Part shown: piece after piece, positions 25,128 through 33,634 of the stretch
How positions within the stretch are numbered: position 1 is the stretch's first letter
How the letters are laid out: each line of letters begins with the position of its first letter
Assembly (NCBI RefSeq): GCF_022846615.1
Contig: NZ_AP025637.1
Span: 682,001-746,000, forward strand
Reading direction: 5' to 3'
DNA: 64,000 nt
Source of the DNA: Roseomonas fluvialis
GTDB taxonomy: Bacteria; Pseudomonadota; Alphaproteobacteria; Acetobacterales; Acetobacteraceae
Program-made: the position numbers and the translations under genes
The notes under the pieces: generated by a model
The model's input: the letters and a program-made list of their open reading frames with translations, nothing else
Told to the model about the DNA's origin: nothing
The model's database searches: none

Positions 25128-25979
25128 ATGAACCGGTTGCTCGAAGACCTCTCCAGCAACTTCCGCAGGACCGACACGGACAGCGCCCGCCACCTTTGGT
25201 CCTGCGACGACAGGACCTTCCTGGCCGCCGCGCGCCCCGATCCCGATTGGCCACGGCAGTATTTCGGCCCGGCCTACGCGGCGCTGGCCGACCGCTTCGC
25301 GGGCAACCCCGCGGCACGCACGCAACGTGACATCGACACGATCCGCACCGTCATCGCCGAACACCTGCCAGCCCGCCCGCGCATCCTCGACATCCCCTGC
25401 GGCACCGGGCGCCACGCGAACGCACTGGCGGCGCAGGGCCTCGAGGTCACTGGCCTCGACCTGCAGCCTGACTACCTGCGCACCGCCCGTACCGAAGGCA
25501 GCGCCAGCTACGCCGCCGCCGACATGCGCGCCCTGCCGGTCGCCACGGCCAGTATCGACCTGGTGCTGAACATGTGGAACTCGCTCGGCTACTTCCTCAA
25601 CCCCGCCGACGAAGCCGCCACCCTGGCCGAATTCCGCCGCGTGCTGCGCCCGGGCGGGATGGTGCTGGTGCAGCAGGACCTGGACGCGCCGGCCGCGCTG
25701 GAAGGGCGCTGGCTGCAGCACATGAAGGCGCCGCTCGACGACGGCGCCTGGCTGCTGGTGCGCCAGGTGCCGGATGCGTCCCTCGGCGGGCTCGCCTGCC
25801 TGTCCTGGGTCGTGCTGCCGGGCCAGGACCCCTTCCAGGGCCCGGCCTTCTTCCTGCGCCTGCGCGACGACGCCGCCTGGGCGCGGGATGCGCAGGCGGC
25901 GGGCTTCGCGACCGTCGCGATCGCCCGCACGCCGCCCGGTGTGGCGCCGCACGAGACGGTGGTGCTGCTGAAGGCCTGA
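25128..25979 (+). CDS. Class I SAM-dependent methyltransferase
   Basis: 283 residues. Motif I is RILDIPCGTGRHANAL (about 85-100), followed by EVTGLDLQPDYLRTA, the acidic AADMRALPVATASIDLVLNMW and FRRVLRPGGMVLVQQDL. The C-terminal half is beta-rich, as in YcgJ/Cyclopropane-type small methyltransferases. Substrate is unknown. No clear ribosome-binding site precedes the ATG at 25128. An 11-bp inverted repeat lies 21 bases after the stop. Confidence 0.82.
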   Translation: MNRLLEDLSSNFRRTDTDSARHLWSCDDRTFLAAARPDPDWPRQYFGPAYAALADRFAGNPAARTQRDIDTIRTVIAEHLPARPRILDIPCGTGRHANALAAQGLEVTGLDLQPDYLRTARTEGSASYAAADMRALPVATASIDLVLNMWNSLGYFLNPADEAATLAEFRRVLRPGGMVLVQQDLDAPAALEGRWLQHMKAPLDDGAWLLVRQVPDASLGGLACLSWVVLPGQDPFQGPAFFLRLRDDAAWARDAQAAGFATVAIARTPPGVAPHETVVLLKA

Positions 25980-26000
25980 ACGACTCGCGTCGACAGATGC

Positions 26001-26024
26001 TGGTCGGATGGTTCCATCCGACCA
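26001..26024 (+). terminator. Perfect 11-bp inverted repeat after the methyltransferase gene
   Basis: TGGTCGGATGG (26001-26011), then TT, then CCATCCGACCA (26014-26024). It lies just after a stop codon and may act as a terminator or protein-binding palindrome. No T run follows. Confidence 0.5.
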
Positions 26025-26291
26025 GGGGAAGATGCCCGCGACACCAGGGGGCTGCCGTCATTGCCGCCGGCCGAGGGCGGGGCAGCGGCGCTATCCGGCG
26101 CGGCACCGGCATCCTCGCTGTGACGTGACTCGCTTACTGCTGCCCTGGGGCGCGCCTAACCTGCGTATCGATCCGCTTGCAGACCGGACGCATGACCAAC
26201 CCGCCGCACCCTGCCGATGCGTTCAGCCCGCGGCACCACTAAAGGACCAAAAACCTAGAATATCAAGGTGTCAAGACGCCTTTAGGCCTTT

Positions 26292-26325
26292 GGCGGGAGG
26301 GTCCGGGAGCGCAGAGCCCTCCCGG
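26292..26325 (-). repeat. Two-hairpin intergenic element, copy 3 (partial, inverted)
   Basis: Read on the minus strand, the sequence CCGGGAGGGC...CCCGGACC...CCCGCC matches the first half of the element at 25054, with an imperfect stem (26303-26309 with 26319-26325). The second hairpin is not conserved. It begins 34 bases after the stop codon of the minus-strand thiolase, so all three copies are 3' to a gene in the same orientation. Confidence 0.55.
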
Positions 26326-26359
26326 CGCAACCTTCGCCGATCGATCTACGCAGCGAGCG

Positions 26360-27532
26360 TCACCGCTCGACGCACATCGCGACACCCATGCCGCCCCCGA
26401 TGCACAGCGTCGCCAGCCCCTTCTTGGCGCCGCGCTTCTGCATCTCGAACAGCAGGGTGGTCAGCACCCGCGCGCCTGAGGCCCCGATCGGGTGCCCCAG
26501 CGCGATCGCGCCGCCATTCACGTTCACCTTCGACGTATCCCAGCCGAGGTCCTTGTTCACCGCGATCGCCTGCGCCGCGAAGGCCTCGTTGGCCTCGATC
26601 AGGTCGAGTTCCTCGTGCTTCCACCCGGCCTTGGCCAGTGCCTTGCGCGAGGCCGGGATCGGCCCGGTCCCCATGATCGACGGATCAACGCCCGCGGTCG
26701 CCCAGGAGACGATGCGCGCCATCGGCGTGATTCCGCGCTTCGCCGCTTCGTCCGCGCTCATCACCACCAGCGCCGCGGCGCCGTCGTTGATGCCGGATGC
26801 GTTGCCCGCGGTCACGGTGCCGTCCTTGTTGAAGGCTGCACGCAGCTTGGCGAGGATTTCGCGGGTCGTCTCGGGCTTGGGGTATTCGTCGCTGCTGACC
26901 ACCACGTCGCCCTTGCGGCCCTTCACGGTGACCGCGGCGATCTCGTCGGCGAAGCGGCCGGCCTTCATCGCCTCGCCGGCCTTGCGCTGGGAGTTGAAGG
27001 CGAATTCGTCCTGCTCGTCGCGCGTGATCTGGAACTTCTGCGCCACGTTCTCGGCGGTATTGCCCATGTGGTAGCCGTGGAAGGCGTCCATCAGCCCGTC
27101 GCGCAGCATGGTGTCGATGAGCGCCAGGTCGCCCATCTTCTGCCCGGCGCGCAGCTGCTGGGCGTGCGGCGCCTGGGTCATGCTCTCCTGCCCGCCGGCA
27201 ACGACGATCTTCGCATCGCCAGTCGCGATCTGCTGGGCCGCCAGCGCCACCGCGCGCAGCCCGGATCCGCACAGCTGGTTGATGCCGAAGGCGGTGTGCT
27301 CGACCGGGATGCCGGCGTTGACGGAGGCCTGGCGCGCCGGGTTCTGCCCCGCGCCGGCCGACAGGATCTGGCCGAGGATCACCTCGTCCACGTCGCCACC
27401 CTCGATCCCGGCGCGCTCCAGCGCGGCCTTGATGGCGATGGTGCCGAGCGCATGCGCGGGCATCGAGGCAAAGGCGCCATTGAAGGCACCGACCGGCGTG
27501 CGGGCGGCCGAGGCGATGACGATATCGGTCAT
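26360..27532 (-). CDS. phaA: Acetyl-CoA C-acetyltransferase (PhaA-type thiolase)
   Basis: 390 residues, the normal length of biosynthetic thiolases. The nucleophile is C88 in [10 protein letters not shown]; the catalytic histidine is in [17 protein letters not shown] (about 347) and the second cysteine in [11 protein letters not shown] (about 377). It condenses two acetyl-CoA to acetoacetyl-CoA, the first step of polyhydroxybutyrate synthesis, or runs in reverse in degradation. Its position next to PHA-synthase-like genes and phaR supports the phaA role. phaB (reductase) is not in the window. Confidence 0.93.
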   Translation of the reverse strand: MTDIVIASAARTPVGAFNGAFASMPAHALGTIAIKAALERAGIEGGDVDEVILGQILSAGAGQNPARQASVNAGIPVEHTAFGINQLCGSGLRAVALAAQQIATGDAKIVVAGGQESMTQAPHAQQLRAGQKMGDLALIDTMLRDGLMDAFHGYHMGNTAENVAQKFQITRDEQDEFAFNSQRKAGEAMKAGRFADEIAAVTVKGRKGDVVVSSDEYPKPETTREILAKLRAAFNKDGTVTAGNASGINDGAAALVVMSADEAAKRGITPMARIVSWATAGVDPSIMGTGPIPASRKALAKAGWKHEELDLIEANEAFAAQAIAVNKDLGWDTSKVNVNGGAIALGHPIGASGARVLTTLLFEMQKRGAKKGLATLCIGGGMGVAMCVER

Positions 27533-27589
27533 GACTGGGGGAACTCCCTTGGGGCTTTGCGGCGCAACATGCGCCCTGGGGGTGGCGGA

Positions 27590-28867
27590 TTACAAGCCGC
27601 GCAGCCATGCAAGCAGCGGCTGCCAGAGCGCCTTTTCCGCCCCGGCGCCGGCCACCATGCCGATATGCCCGCCCGCGGCGATATGCGTCGTGGCGCCCCG
27701 CAGCCGCGCCGCCGCCGCGGCCGCGCTGGCCGGCGGCACGATGCGGTCGCGCTCGGGGATCGCCACGAAGGCCGGGCCGGCCCAGGCGGCGGGGTCCACG
27801 ACCTGGCCGGCCACCCGCCAGGCGAGCCGCCCCGGCTCGTTGCGGCCGTACCAGCCTGCCAGGCATTGCCGCGCCACCGGGGCGGGCAGGGGCACGCCGT
27901 CGTTCAGCCAGTCCTCGAGCGCCACGAACAGCCGGGCGCGCTCGCTGTCCGGGTTCAGCCGCGCGAAGGCGCGGAATTTCTGCGCCACGCCGAAGGGGTC
28001 GAGCATGGCGAACAGTGACTGGATGGTATCGACCGGCAGCGCGCCGGTGGGTTCCATCAGCGTCTCCAGCCCCGGCACCAGCGCGGCCGCCGTGCGCGCG
28101 CGGCGCGGCGCGTCCGGCCCGGCGTGGAAATCCCAGGGCGTGGCAAGCAGCGCCAGCGACCGCACCCGGTCCGGCCGGCGCAGCGCCGCCGCGATCGCGA
28201 GCAGCCCGCCCATGCAATAGCCCGCCAGCGCCACCGGTCCCGGCGCAGCCGCCAGCGCGCGTTCCAGCCGCCCGGCAACGTAGTCGGTCAGGGTGAAGTG
28301 GCGCTCCGCCTCGCCCGGCCAGCCCCAGTCCAGCAATAAAGTGCGAAAGCCCTGCCCGGGCAGCCACCGCATCAGGGAGCGTTCCGGCACCAGGTCCAGC
28401 ACATAAGCGCGGTTCACCAGGGATGGCACGAACAGCACCGCCGGCCCGTCGCCGCCGAAGTCGAGCAGCCGCGAGCCGCCCTCGGTCCAGATGACCGGCG
28501 GGTCGGGCGCTTCGCGCGCGAAGGGGTGGCGGCGATAGCCCGCCATGCCGGCGATCAGCGCGCGGTCGGCCCGCGCCAGCCGCGCCACGACGGCGCGCGC
28601 CAGTGCCTCAGGCCGGTGGCCGCCGGCGGCGAGATCGGCGAGGATTCGCCCCCGTTCCGCCTGGCCCGCCTTCGAGATCGGCCAGCCGGCGTTCCAGTTC
28701 GGCCAGGCGGTCGGCCATGGCAGCGCGGCCGGGCTCGGCGGCAGGCCCGGGCCGGTCGTCGGCAGGGTCGCGCCCAGGCTGCTGGTCGCGGCCAGCGCCC
28801 GCATCCCCGCCAGGCCCAGGTGCAGGGGCAGGGGGCGGGGGCCACGCCGGCGCAGCGGCCCGGTCAT
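27590..28867 (-). CDS. phaC: Alpha/beta-hydrolase of the PHA synthase (PhaC) family
   Basis: 425 residues from the ATG at 28867. The nucleophile lies in a cysteine lipase box, ALAGYCMGGLLA (C218), with D374 in PERDRIVPP and H401 in GGHIGM, the Cys-Asp-His triad of PHA synthases. FVPSLVNRAYVLDL and LLLDWGWPG are also synthase-like. The size and the neighbouring small helical protein suggest a two-subunit (PhaC-PhaE) type enzyme polymerising hydroxyacyl-CoA. The start is uncertain: the first 87 residues overlap the neighbour in another frame; GTG at 28588 or ATG at 28546 are alternatives. Confidence 0.78.
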   Translation of the reverse strand: MTGPLRRRGPRPLPLHLGLAGMRALAATSSLGATLPTTGPGLPPSPAALPWPTAWPNWNAGWPISKAGQAERGRILADLAAGGHRPEALARAVVARLARADRALIAGMAGYRRHPFAREAPDPPVIWTEGGSRLLDFGGDGPAVLFVPSLVNRAYVLDLVPERSLMRWLPGQGFRTLLLDWGWPGEAERHFTLTDYVAGRLERALAAAPGPVALAGYCMGGLLAIAAALRRPDRVRSLALLATPWDFHAGPDAPRRARTAAALVPGLETLMEPTGALPVDTIQSLFAMLDPFGVAQKFRAFARLNPDSERARLFVALEDWLNDGVPLPAPVARQCLAGWYGRNEPGRLAWRVAGQVVDPAAWAGPAFVAIPERDRIVPPASAAAAAARLRGATTHIAAGGHIGMVAGAGAEKALWQPLLAWLRGL

Positions 28868-29048
28868 GCGCGGCGGCGCCATGGCGCGGCACCATGGCGG
28901 TGGCCGCACGCATCCATGCCGCGCCGAGCGCAGCCCAGGCAGCCCATTGCTCGGCCAGTTCCGGATCGGCCGCCAGCCCGGCGATCTCGCTTTGCCACAG
29001 CGCGATCCAGTCCTCCGCGAGGCGGTCTAAATCCTCAGGGCCTTCCAT
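28608..29048 (-). CDS. Small helical protein, PhaE-like partner of the PHA synthase
   Basis: 146 residues: an N-terminal helical part rich in tryptophan (LAEDWIALWQSEIAGLAADP, QWAAWAALGAAWMRAAT), a Pro/Ala/Gly linker, then a short coiled coil MADRLAELERRLADLEGG and a basic tail. PhaE subunits of two-component PHA synthases share the Trp-rich helices and an L-x-x-L-E coiled coil before the C terminus, so a PhaE-like role is suggested but not proven. The ATG at 29048 is upstream of, and divergent from, phaR. It overlaps the phaC start region by up to 260 bases. Confidence 0.6.
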   Translation of the reverse strand: MEGPEDLDRLAEDWIALWQSEIAGLAADPELAEQWAAWAALGAAWMRAATAMVPRHGAAAHDRAAAPAWPPPPAPAPGPGGDAGAGRDQQPGRDPADDRPGPAAEPGRAAMADRLAELERRLADLEGGPGGTGANPRRSRRRRPPA

Positions 29049-29120
29049 CGGGGTTCCTCGCGGGGCGGACCATAGCGCTGGGCGGGGCCGGACGGAACGG
29101 TCAGGATGGTGGGCGGGACG

Positions 29121-29138
29121 CTGCGTTGCACTTTGCGG
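29121..29138. promoter_or_regulatory. TGC-rich site between phaE-like gene and phaR
   Basis: CTGCGTTGCACTTTGCGG lies in the 148-base divergent region. PhaR-type repressors bind TGC-rich DNA in their own and phasin promoters, so this is a candidate autoregulatory site. Position and composition are the only support. Confidence 0.35.
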
Positions 29139-29196
29139 CTTTCGCGGTTGCGTCCAGTGCATGCTAGACTTGCGCGTTGAGGATAGGGCGAAACGT

Positions 29197-29817
29197 ATGT
29201 CGATGGCGGGCAGCACGGCCGCTGGCGCGGCCAAGGGCGGGGAGGCGGCGTCGTCTCCCGTCGTGGTGAAGAAGTACGCGAACCGGCGGCTGTATAACAC
29301 CGAGGCTTCGTCCTACGTGACCCTCGACGACCTCGCGAAGATGGTCCGCGAGGGACGCGACTTCGTGGTCTACGACGCCAAGACCGGCGACGACATCACG
29401 CGTTCCGTTCTGACGCAGATCATCGTCGAGGAAGAAAGCAAGGTCGGGCAATCCCTGCTGCCCACCGCCTTCCTGCGCCAGCTGATCGGCTACTACGGGG
29501 ACAATTTGCAGGGCCTGGTGCCGCGCTACCTGGAATTCGCGATGGCATCCTTCGGCCGGCAGCAGGACCAGATGCGCCGGACCATGGAACAGACCATGGG
29601 CGGTTTCATACCCTTCCCGTCGAATTTCGGGAATCTTGAGGAACTGGGCAAGCAGAACATGGCGATGATGGAACGCGCCATGAGCCTGTTCGCCCCCTTT
29701 GGGCGTCGCGAGGATGGCGGCCCCGCGCCGGCCCCTGAGGTCGACGCCCTGAAGGCCGAAGTCGAGAGCCTGCGCCACGAACTGGCGCGTCTGCGCAGCG
29801 TTCGCGCAAAGCCATAG
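29197..29817 (+). CDS. phaR: Polyhydroxyalkanoate synthesis repressor PhaR
   Basis: 206 residues. The N-terminal PHB/PHA accumulation regulator domain is unmistakable: VVVKKYANRRLYNTEASSYV, then LDDLAKMVREGRDFVVYDAKTGDDITRSVLTQII. A second conserved part is SLLPTAFLRQLIGYYGDNLQ. The C terminus has a coiled coil (VDALKAEVESLRHELARLRS). PhaR binds DNA and the polymer granule and represses phasin and its own gene when no polymer is present. ATG at 29197 is chosen after the AGGATAGGG site; an upstream ATG at 29161 is possible. Confidence 0.93.
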   Translation: MSMAGSTAAGAAKGGEAASSPVVVKKYANRRLYNTEASSYVTLDDLAKMVREGRDFVVYDAKTGDDITRSVLTQIIVEEESKVGQSLLPTAFLRQLIGYYGDNLQGLVPRYLEFAMASFGRQQDQMRRTMEQTMGGFIPFPSNFGNLEELGKQNMAMMERAMSLFAPFGRREDGGPAPAPEVDALKAEVESLRHELARLRSVRAKP

Positions 29818-29905
29818 GGACGGATGACGATCGTGTGATACGCGCATAAGTAGAGAAACTTGTTTTCCGTTACACCTTTTCCGCGTTAGGGTGGGCAACG
29901 ACGCC

Positions 29906-30355
29906 ATGACCTTGACCCCAAGTCCCCAGATGTCGGCCCCCGAGATGCTCGGGGATGACGACGCCTCGATCCAGCGCGCGAGCCTGGTCGACCATCACGT
30001 CGGTGCCCGCATCCGGGAACGCCGCACGATGCTCGGCCTGTCGCAGCAGCAGCTCGCGAAGATGATCGGCGTGACCTACCAGCAGGCGCACAAGTACGAG
30101 CGCGGGCTGAACAGGATCTCCGCCGGCCGCCTGTTCGAGATCGCTCAGGTGCTCGACGTGCCCGTCTCCTATTTCTTCGAGGGCCTGCAGCCCGGCGCGG
30201 AGGCCCAGCCGGTCTCGACGCGTCAGCGCATGTTCCTCGAACTCGCGCGCAATTTCGCGCTGATCGACAACGACAAGCACCAGGAAGCGCTGAGCCAGAT
30301 GGCGCGCGCCCTGGCGGCGCAGTCTCAGGCCGCGCAGCGCGACCGCGACGACTGA
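29906..30355 (+). CDS. XRE-family helix-turn-helix transcriptional regulator
   Basis: 149 residues. A disordered start is followed by a Cro/C1-type HTH (about residues 35-90): GARIRERRTMLGLSQQQLAK, GVTYQQAHKYERGLNRISAG, EIAQVLDVPVSYFFEGL. The C-terminal 50 residues are helical (RQRMFLELARNFALIDNDKH). Single-copy regulators of this layout are common in alphaproteobacteria; the target is unknown. A GTG at 29891 is an alternative start. A clear terminator follows. The 88-base gap to phaR is less GC-rich and may hold its promoter. Confidence 0.9.
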   Translation: MTLTPSPQMSAPEMLGDDDASIQRASLVDHHVGARIRERRTMLGLSQQQLAKMIGVTYQQAHKYERGLNRISAGRLFEIAQVLDVPVSYFFEGLQPGAEAQPVSTRQRMFLELARNFALIDNDKHQEALSQMARALAAQSQAAQRDRDD

Positions 30356-30380
30356 CCACGCGCCGCACGACGCCGAACGA

Positions 30381-30410
30381 ACCGCCCCGGGCCACCGCGG
30401 GCGGTTTTTT
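30381..30410 (+). terminator. Rho-independent terminator after the XRE regulator gene
   Basis: ACCGCCC (30381-30387) pairs with GGGCGGT (30399-30405), directly followed by a run of T residues to 30410. It ends 55 bases after the stop codon. Confidence 0.85.
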
Positions 30411-30549
30411 CGTGCACGCAGCGCAGGGATATTGGGCAGACCACAGTTTTCCTGCCCATGCGCACGCCAATTCACGCCCGGCGCCCCACGGGCCGGTCGT
30501 GCCCGCGTAGAAGCCCGGGTCGGGCCCATCCTTCGCGGAGTTTTCGTTG

Positions 30550-32181
30550 ATGCCGTCTTCCCTCAGCCGCCGCCACCTCCTGGGCGGGGGTGCCGCGTTC
30601 GGCGCGGCCGTCGCGCTGCCCTACGACATCGCCCTGGCGCAGGCCGCACCCGGCGGCACGCTACGCGTCGGCATGACCGCCTCGGCGGTGCCCCTGCCCA
30701 ATGGCGTGCCGGACCAGGGTGCCGAGGGGCATCGCTTCATGGGCATCACGCTCTACGACCAGCTCGCCATGTGGGACCTGTCGTCCTTCGACAAGCCGCC
30801 GGTGATCCGCCCGGGCCTCGCCACCGCCTGGCGCGTCGACCCGGCCGATTCGAAGCGCTGGATCATCACGCTGCGCGACGGCGTGAAGTTCCACGACGGC
30901 AAGGTGATGACCGCCGAGGACGTGGCCTTCTCCTTCGACCGCGCCTTCCGCAACGACTCGCCGTATTTCGACAACCGCGCCGCCGCGCAGGCGCGCATCC
31001 GTATGCCCACCATCGCGTCCTGGCGCGCCGAGGGCGAGAAGACCTTCATCGTCGAGACCCGCACGCCCGACAGCCTGGTGCCCTTCGGCCTGACCTGGAT
31101 CGGCATCACCCATCGCGGCGCCTGGGAGGCCGCGGGGCGCAACTGGGACACCTTCCTGAACCGCGCGGTCGGCACCGGGCCCTATAAGATGGAATCCTTC
31201 AGCATCCGCGAACGCGCGGTGCTGGTGCGCAACCCCGACTACTGGGACGCGGCGCGCATCCCGAAGCACGAACGCCTGGTCCTGTTGCCGCTGCCCGAGG
31301 CCAATACCCGCGTCGCCGCGCTGCGATCGAACCAGGTGGACTTCATCGAGGCACCGCCGCCCGACGCCGTGCCCTCGCTGCGCCAGGCTGGCTTCCAGAT
31401 CGTGACCAACACCTACCCGCACACCTGGACCTGGCATTTTTCCATGATCGAAGGATCGCCCTGGCGCGACATCCGGGTGCGTCGCGCGGCGAACCTGGCG
31501 GTCGACCGCTCGGGCATGAAGTCCATGCTCGGCGACCTGATGGTGGAAGGCGCCGGGCTGCTGCCGCCTGGCCACCCCTGGCATGGCCGCCCGTCCGACC
31601 CGGTGCGCACCGACGTGGCCGCCGCGCGGCGGCTGCTGACCGAGGCAGGCTTTACCTCGCGCAATCCGCTGCGCACGAAGGTCGCGATCTCGCCTTCGGG
31701 CTCGGGCCAGATGCAGCCGCTGCCGATGAACGAGGCAGTGCAGCAGAATCTCAAGGAGGTCGGCATCGAGATCGACTTCGAGGTGGTGGAATGGAACGCG
31801 TTGCTCGGCCTGTGGCGCGAGGGTGCGCGCGCGCTGGCCCCGCGCGGCATCACCGCCATCAACGTGTCCTATTCGGTGCACGACCCGTTCGCGGCGCTGG
31901 TGCGCTTCCTCAAGACCGAGATGGCGCCGCCGGCGTCGAACAACTGGGGGTTCTTCAGCGACGCTGGCTATGACGGCATCATGGACCGGCTTTCCATCAC
32001 CTTCGAACCGGCGGCGCAGGATGCATTGCTGGCGGAACTGCATGCGAAGGCGGTGGACGACCGGCTGTTCCTGTTCGTCGCGCACGACCTGAACCCGCGG
32101 GCGATGAGCCGACGCGTGCAGGGCTTCGTGCAGGCGCAGTCCTGGTTCCAGGACCTGACGCCGATCACGATGCGCACCTGA
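30550..32181 (+). CDS. ABC transporter substrate-binding protein, family 5, Tat-type signal
   Basis: 543 residues. The start SSLSRRHLLGGGAAFGAAVA is a twin-arginine signal, followed by a typical family 5 body: VKFHDGKVMTAEDVAFSFDR, GTGPYKMESF, WRDIRVRRAANLAVDRSGM, LLTEAGF. The C terminus HDLNPRAMSRRVQGF...QSWFQDL puts it in the same four-member group as the proteins at 12146, 39398 and 41152. No permease genes are nearby. ATG at 30550 is preferred to the adjacent TTG. A long perfect palindrome lies four bases after the stop. Confidence 0.9.
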   Translation: MPSSLSRRHLLGGGAAFGAAVALPYDIALAQAAPGGTLRVGMTASAVPLPNGVPDQGAEGHRFMGITLYDQLAMWDLSSFDKPPVIRPGLATAWRVDPADSKRWIITLRDGVKFHDGKVMTAEDVAFSFDRAFRNDSPYFDNRAAAQARIRMPTIASWRAEGEKTFIVETRTPDSLVPFGLTWIGITHRGAWEAAGRNWDTFLNRAVGTGPYKMESFSIRERAVLVRNPDYWDAARIPKHERLVLLPLPEANTRVAALRSNQVDFIEAPPPDAVPSLRQAGFQIVTNTYPHTWTWHFSMIEGSPWRDIRVRRAANLAVDRSGMKSMLGDLMVEGAGLLPPGHPWHGRPSDPVRTDVAAARRLLTEAGFTSRNPLRTKVAISPSGSGQMQPLPMNEAVQQNLKEVGIEIDFEVVEWNALLGLWREGARALAPRGITAINVSYSVHDPFAALVRFLKTEMAPPASNNWGFFSDAGYDGIMDRLSITFEPAAQDALLAELHAKAVDDRLFLFVAHDLNPRAMSRRVQGFVQAQSWFQDLTPITMRT

Positions 32182-32185
32182 CCGA

Positions 32186-32221
32186 CGTCTCGGAATGCGC
32201 CGCGCGGCGCATTCCGAGACG
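32186..32221 (+). repeat. Perfect 36-nt palindrome after the binding-protein gene
   Basis: The left half, CGTCTCGGAATGCGCCGC, is followed by its exact reverse complement, giving a stem of up to 16 bp with a GCGC tip. There is no T run. It may act as a transcript-stabilising 3' hairpin, a terminator of both strands, or a binding site. Confidence 0.7.
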
Positions 32222-32308
32222 GCGTTGGTGCCCGCCCTGCCGCGCGCCGCGCGGTGCGGCGGCGGGCATCGCGCGCAACCCTTGCCCGTGATCGGCGTTG
32301 CCCTGGTC

Positions 32309-33535
32309 ATGGCAACATCCCGAAAGCCTTCGACGGCGCGCGACCTGCGCACCGGCACACCGGTCTGGCTTGCCGATGGCGCAGCCGCGCCGCGGACCCA
32401 TGTCGAAACCGACGGCCTGTCCGTCGATGTCGCCATCATCGGCGGCGGCATTTCCGGCGCGCTTATCGCCGATGCCGTGTTGCAGGCGGGGCGCGGCGTG
32501 GCGGTGTTCGACCGGCGTGGCCTCGTGGTCGGCTCCACCCCCGCCAGCACGGCGCTGCTGCAATTCGAGATCGACCAGCCGCTGACCATCCTGTCGCGCA
32601 AGATCGGCCGCGAACGCGCGGCGCGCGCCTGGTGGCGGTCGGCCGCGGCGGTCGACCAGCTGCGCGCACGGGTGGCGGATCTCAACCTGCGCTGCGGCAT
32701 GCAGGAACGACGCACGATCTATCTGCCCGGCAATGTGCTGAACGCCACCGCGCTGCGGGAGGAAGCCGAGGCGCGCGCGCGCATCGGGCTGCGGTCGGAA
32801 TACATCGGGCGTGATGCGCTGCTCGAGCTCAGCGGCCTTGCGCGGCCTGGCGCGATCGTGTCGCAGGGTGCGGCGGAGGCCGATCCGGCGCGGCTCACGC
32901 GCGGGCTGTGGCGTGCGGCGCTGGCGCGCGGCGCGCAGGCCTTCGCGCCGATCGAGATCACCGACATCGCGCCGCGCCGCGGCGGGCTGCGCCTGACCAC
33001 GGCCGAGGGTGGCACCATCCGCGCACGCGCCGTGGTGCATGCGACAGGCTACGAGATTTCCCCCGCGCTGCGTCCACGCGGGTATTCCATCATCTCGACC
33101 TGGGCGCTGGCCACGCGGCCGCAGCCCGATGCCATCTGGCCGGGTCGCTCGTTGATCTGGGAAGCGGCGGACCCATACCTCTACATTCGCAGCACGCCGG
33201 ACGGGCGCATCATCCTGGGTGGCGAGGACGAGGAATTCTCCGACGACGAACGCCGGGACCGGCTGATCCCGCGCAAGGTCGCGCGGCTGCAGGCCAAGGC
33301 GGCGAAGCTGATGCCATGGGTGGACTGGACGCCCGACTTCACCTGGGCGGGATGCTTCGGTCAGAGCGCCACCGGGCTGCCGGCGATCGGCGCGGTGCCG
33401 GACATGCCGGGCTGCTACGCGGCGATGGGCTATGGCGGCAACGGCATCACCTTCAGCATGATCGCGGCGCAGATGATCAGCCGTGCGCTGCTGGGCCTGG
33501 CCGATCCGGACGCGGACATCTTCGGCGTGCGGTGA
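32309..33535 (+). CDS. FAD-dependent oxidoreductase (glycine/D-amino-acid oxidase, DAO family)
   Basis: 408 residues. A poorly conserved start precedes the dinucleotide-binding VDVAIIGGGISGALIADAVLQAG with VFDRR (about residues 40-68). The DAO substrate domain follows, with YLYIRSTPDGRIILGGEDEEF and the C-terminal second FAD contact CYAAMGYGGNGITFSMIAAQM. DAO enzymes oxidise amines or amino acids such as gamma-glutamylputrescine or sarcosine. The substrate is not evident. It is monocistronic and converges on the phn genes. Confidence 0.85.
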   Translation: MATSRKPSTARDLRTGTPVWLADGAAAPRTHVETDGLSVDVAIIGGGISGALIADAVLQAGRGVAVFDRRGLVVGSTPASTALLQFEIDQPLTILSRKIGRERAARAWWRSAAAVDQLRARVADLNLRCGMQERRTIYLPGNVLNATALREEAEARARIGLRSEYIGRDALLELSGLARPGAIVSQGAAEADPARLTRGLWRAALARGAQAFAPIEITDIAPRRGGLRLTTAEGGTIRARAVVHATGYEISPALRPRGYSIISTWALATRPQPDAIWPGRSLIWEAADPYLYIRSTPDGRIILGGEDEEFSDDERRDRLIPRKVARLQAKAAKLMPWVDWTPDFTWAGCFGQSATGLPAIGAVPDMPGCYAAMGYGGNGITFSMIAAQMISRALLGLADPDADIFGVR

Positions 33536-33634
33536 CGCAGGCTCGCCGCGCCTGGGTGTCCGTTTGGCGCGTCCGGCACCCCGCCCGCACCGGTCATCGC
33601 GAATGCGCCAGACGACGCACTCTCGAACGCTCAC

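Larger units (their letters stand above)
25980..26359 (+). other. 380-base gene-free stretch between convergent genes
   Basis: No gene with coding features is seen. It holds an 11-bp inverted repeat (26001-26024), a low-GC patch unusual for the window (about 26215-26290, with AAAGGACCAAAAACC and ATATCAAGGTGTC), and a reversed copy of the dispersed hairpin element (26292-26325) beside the thiolase stop codon. Confidence 0.6.
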
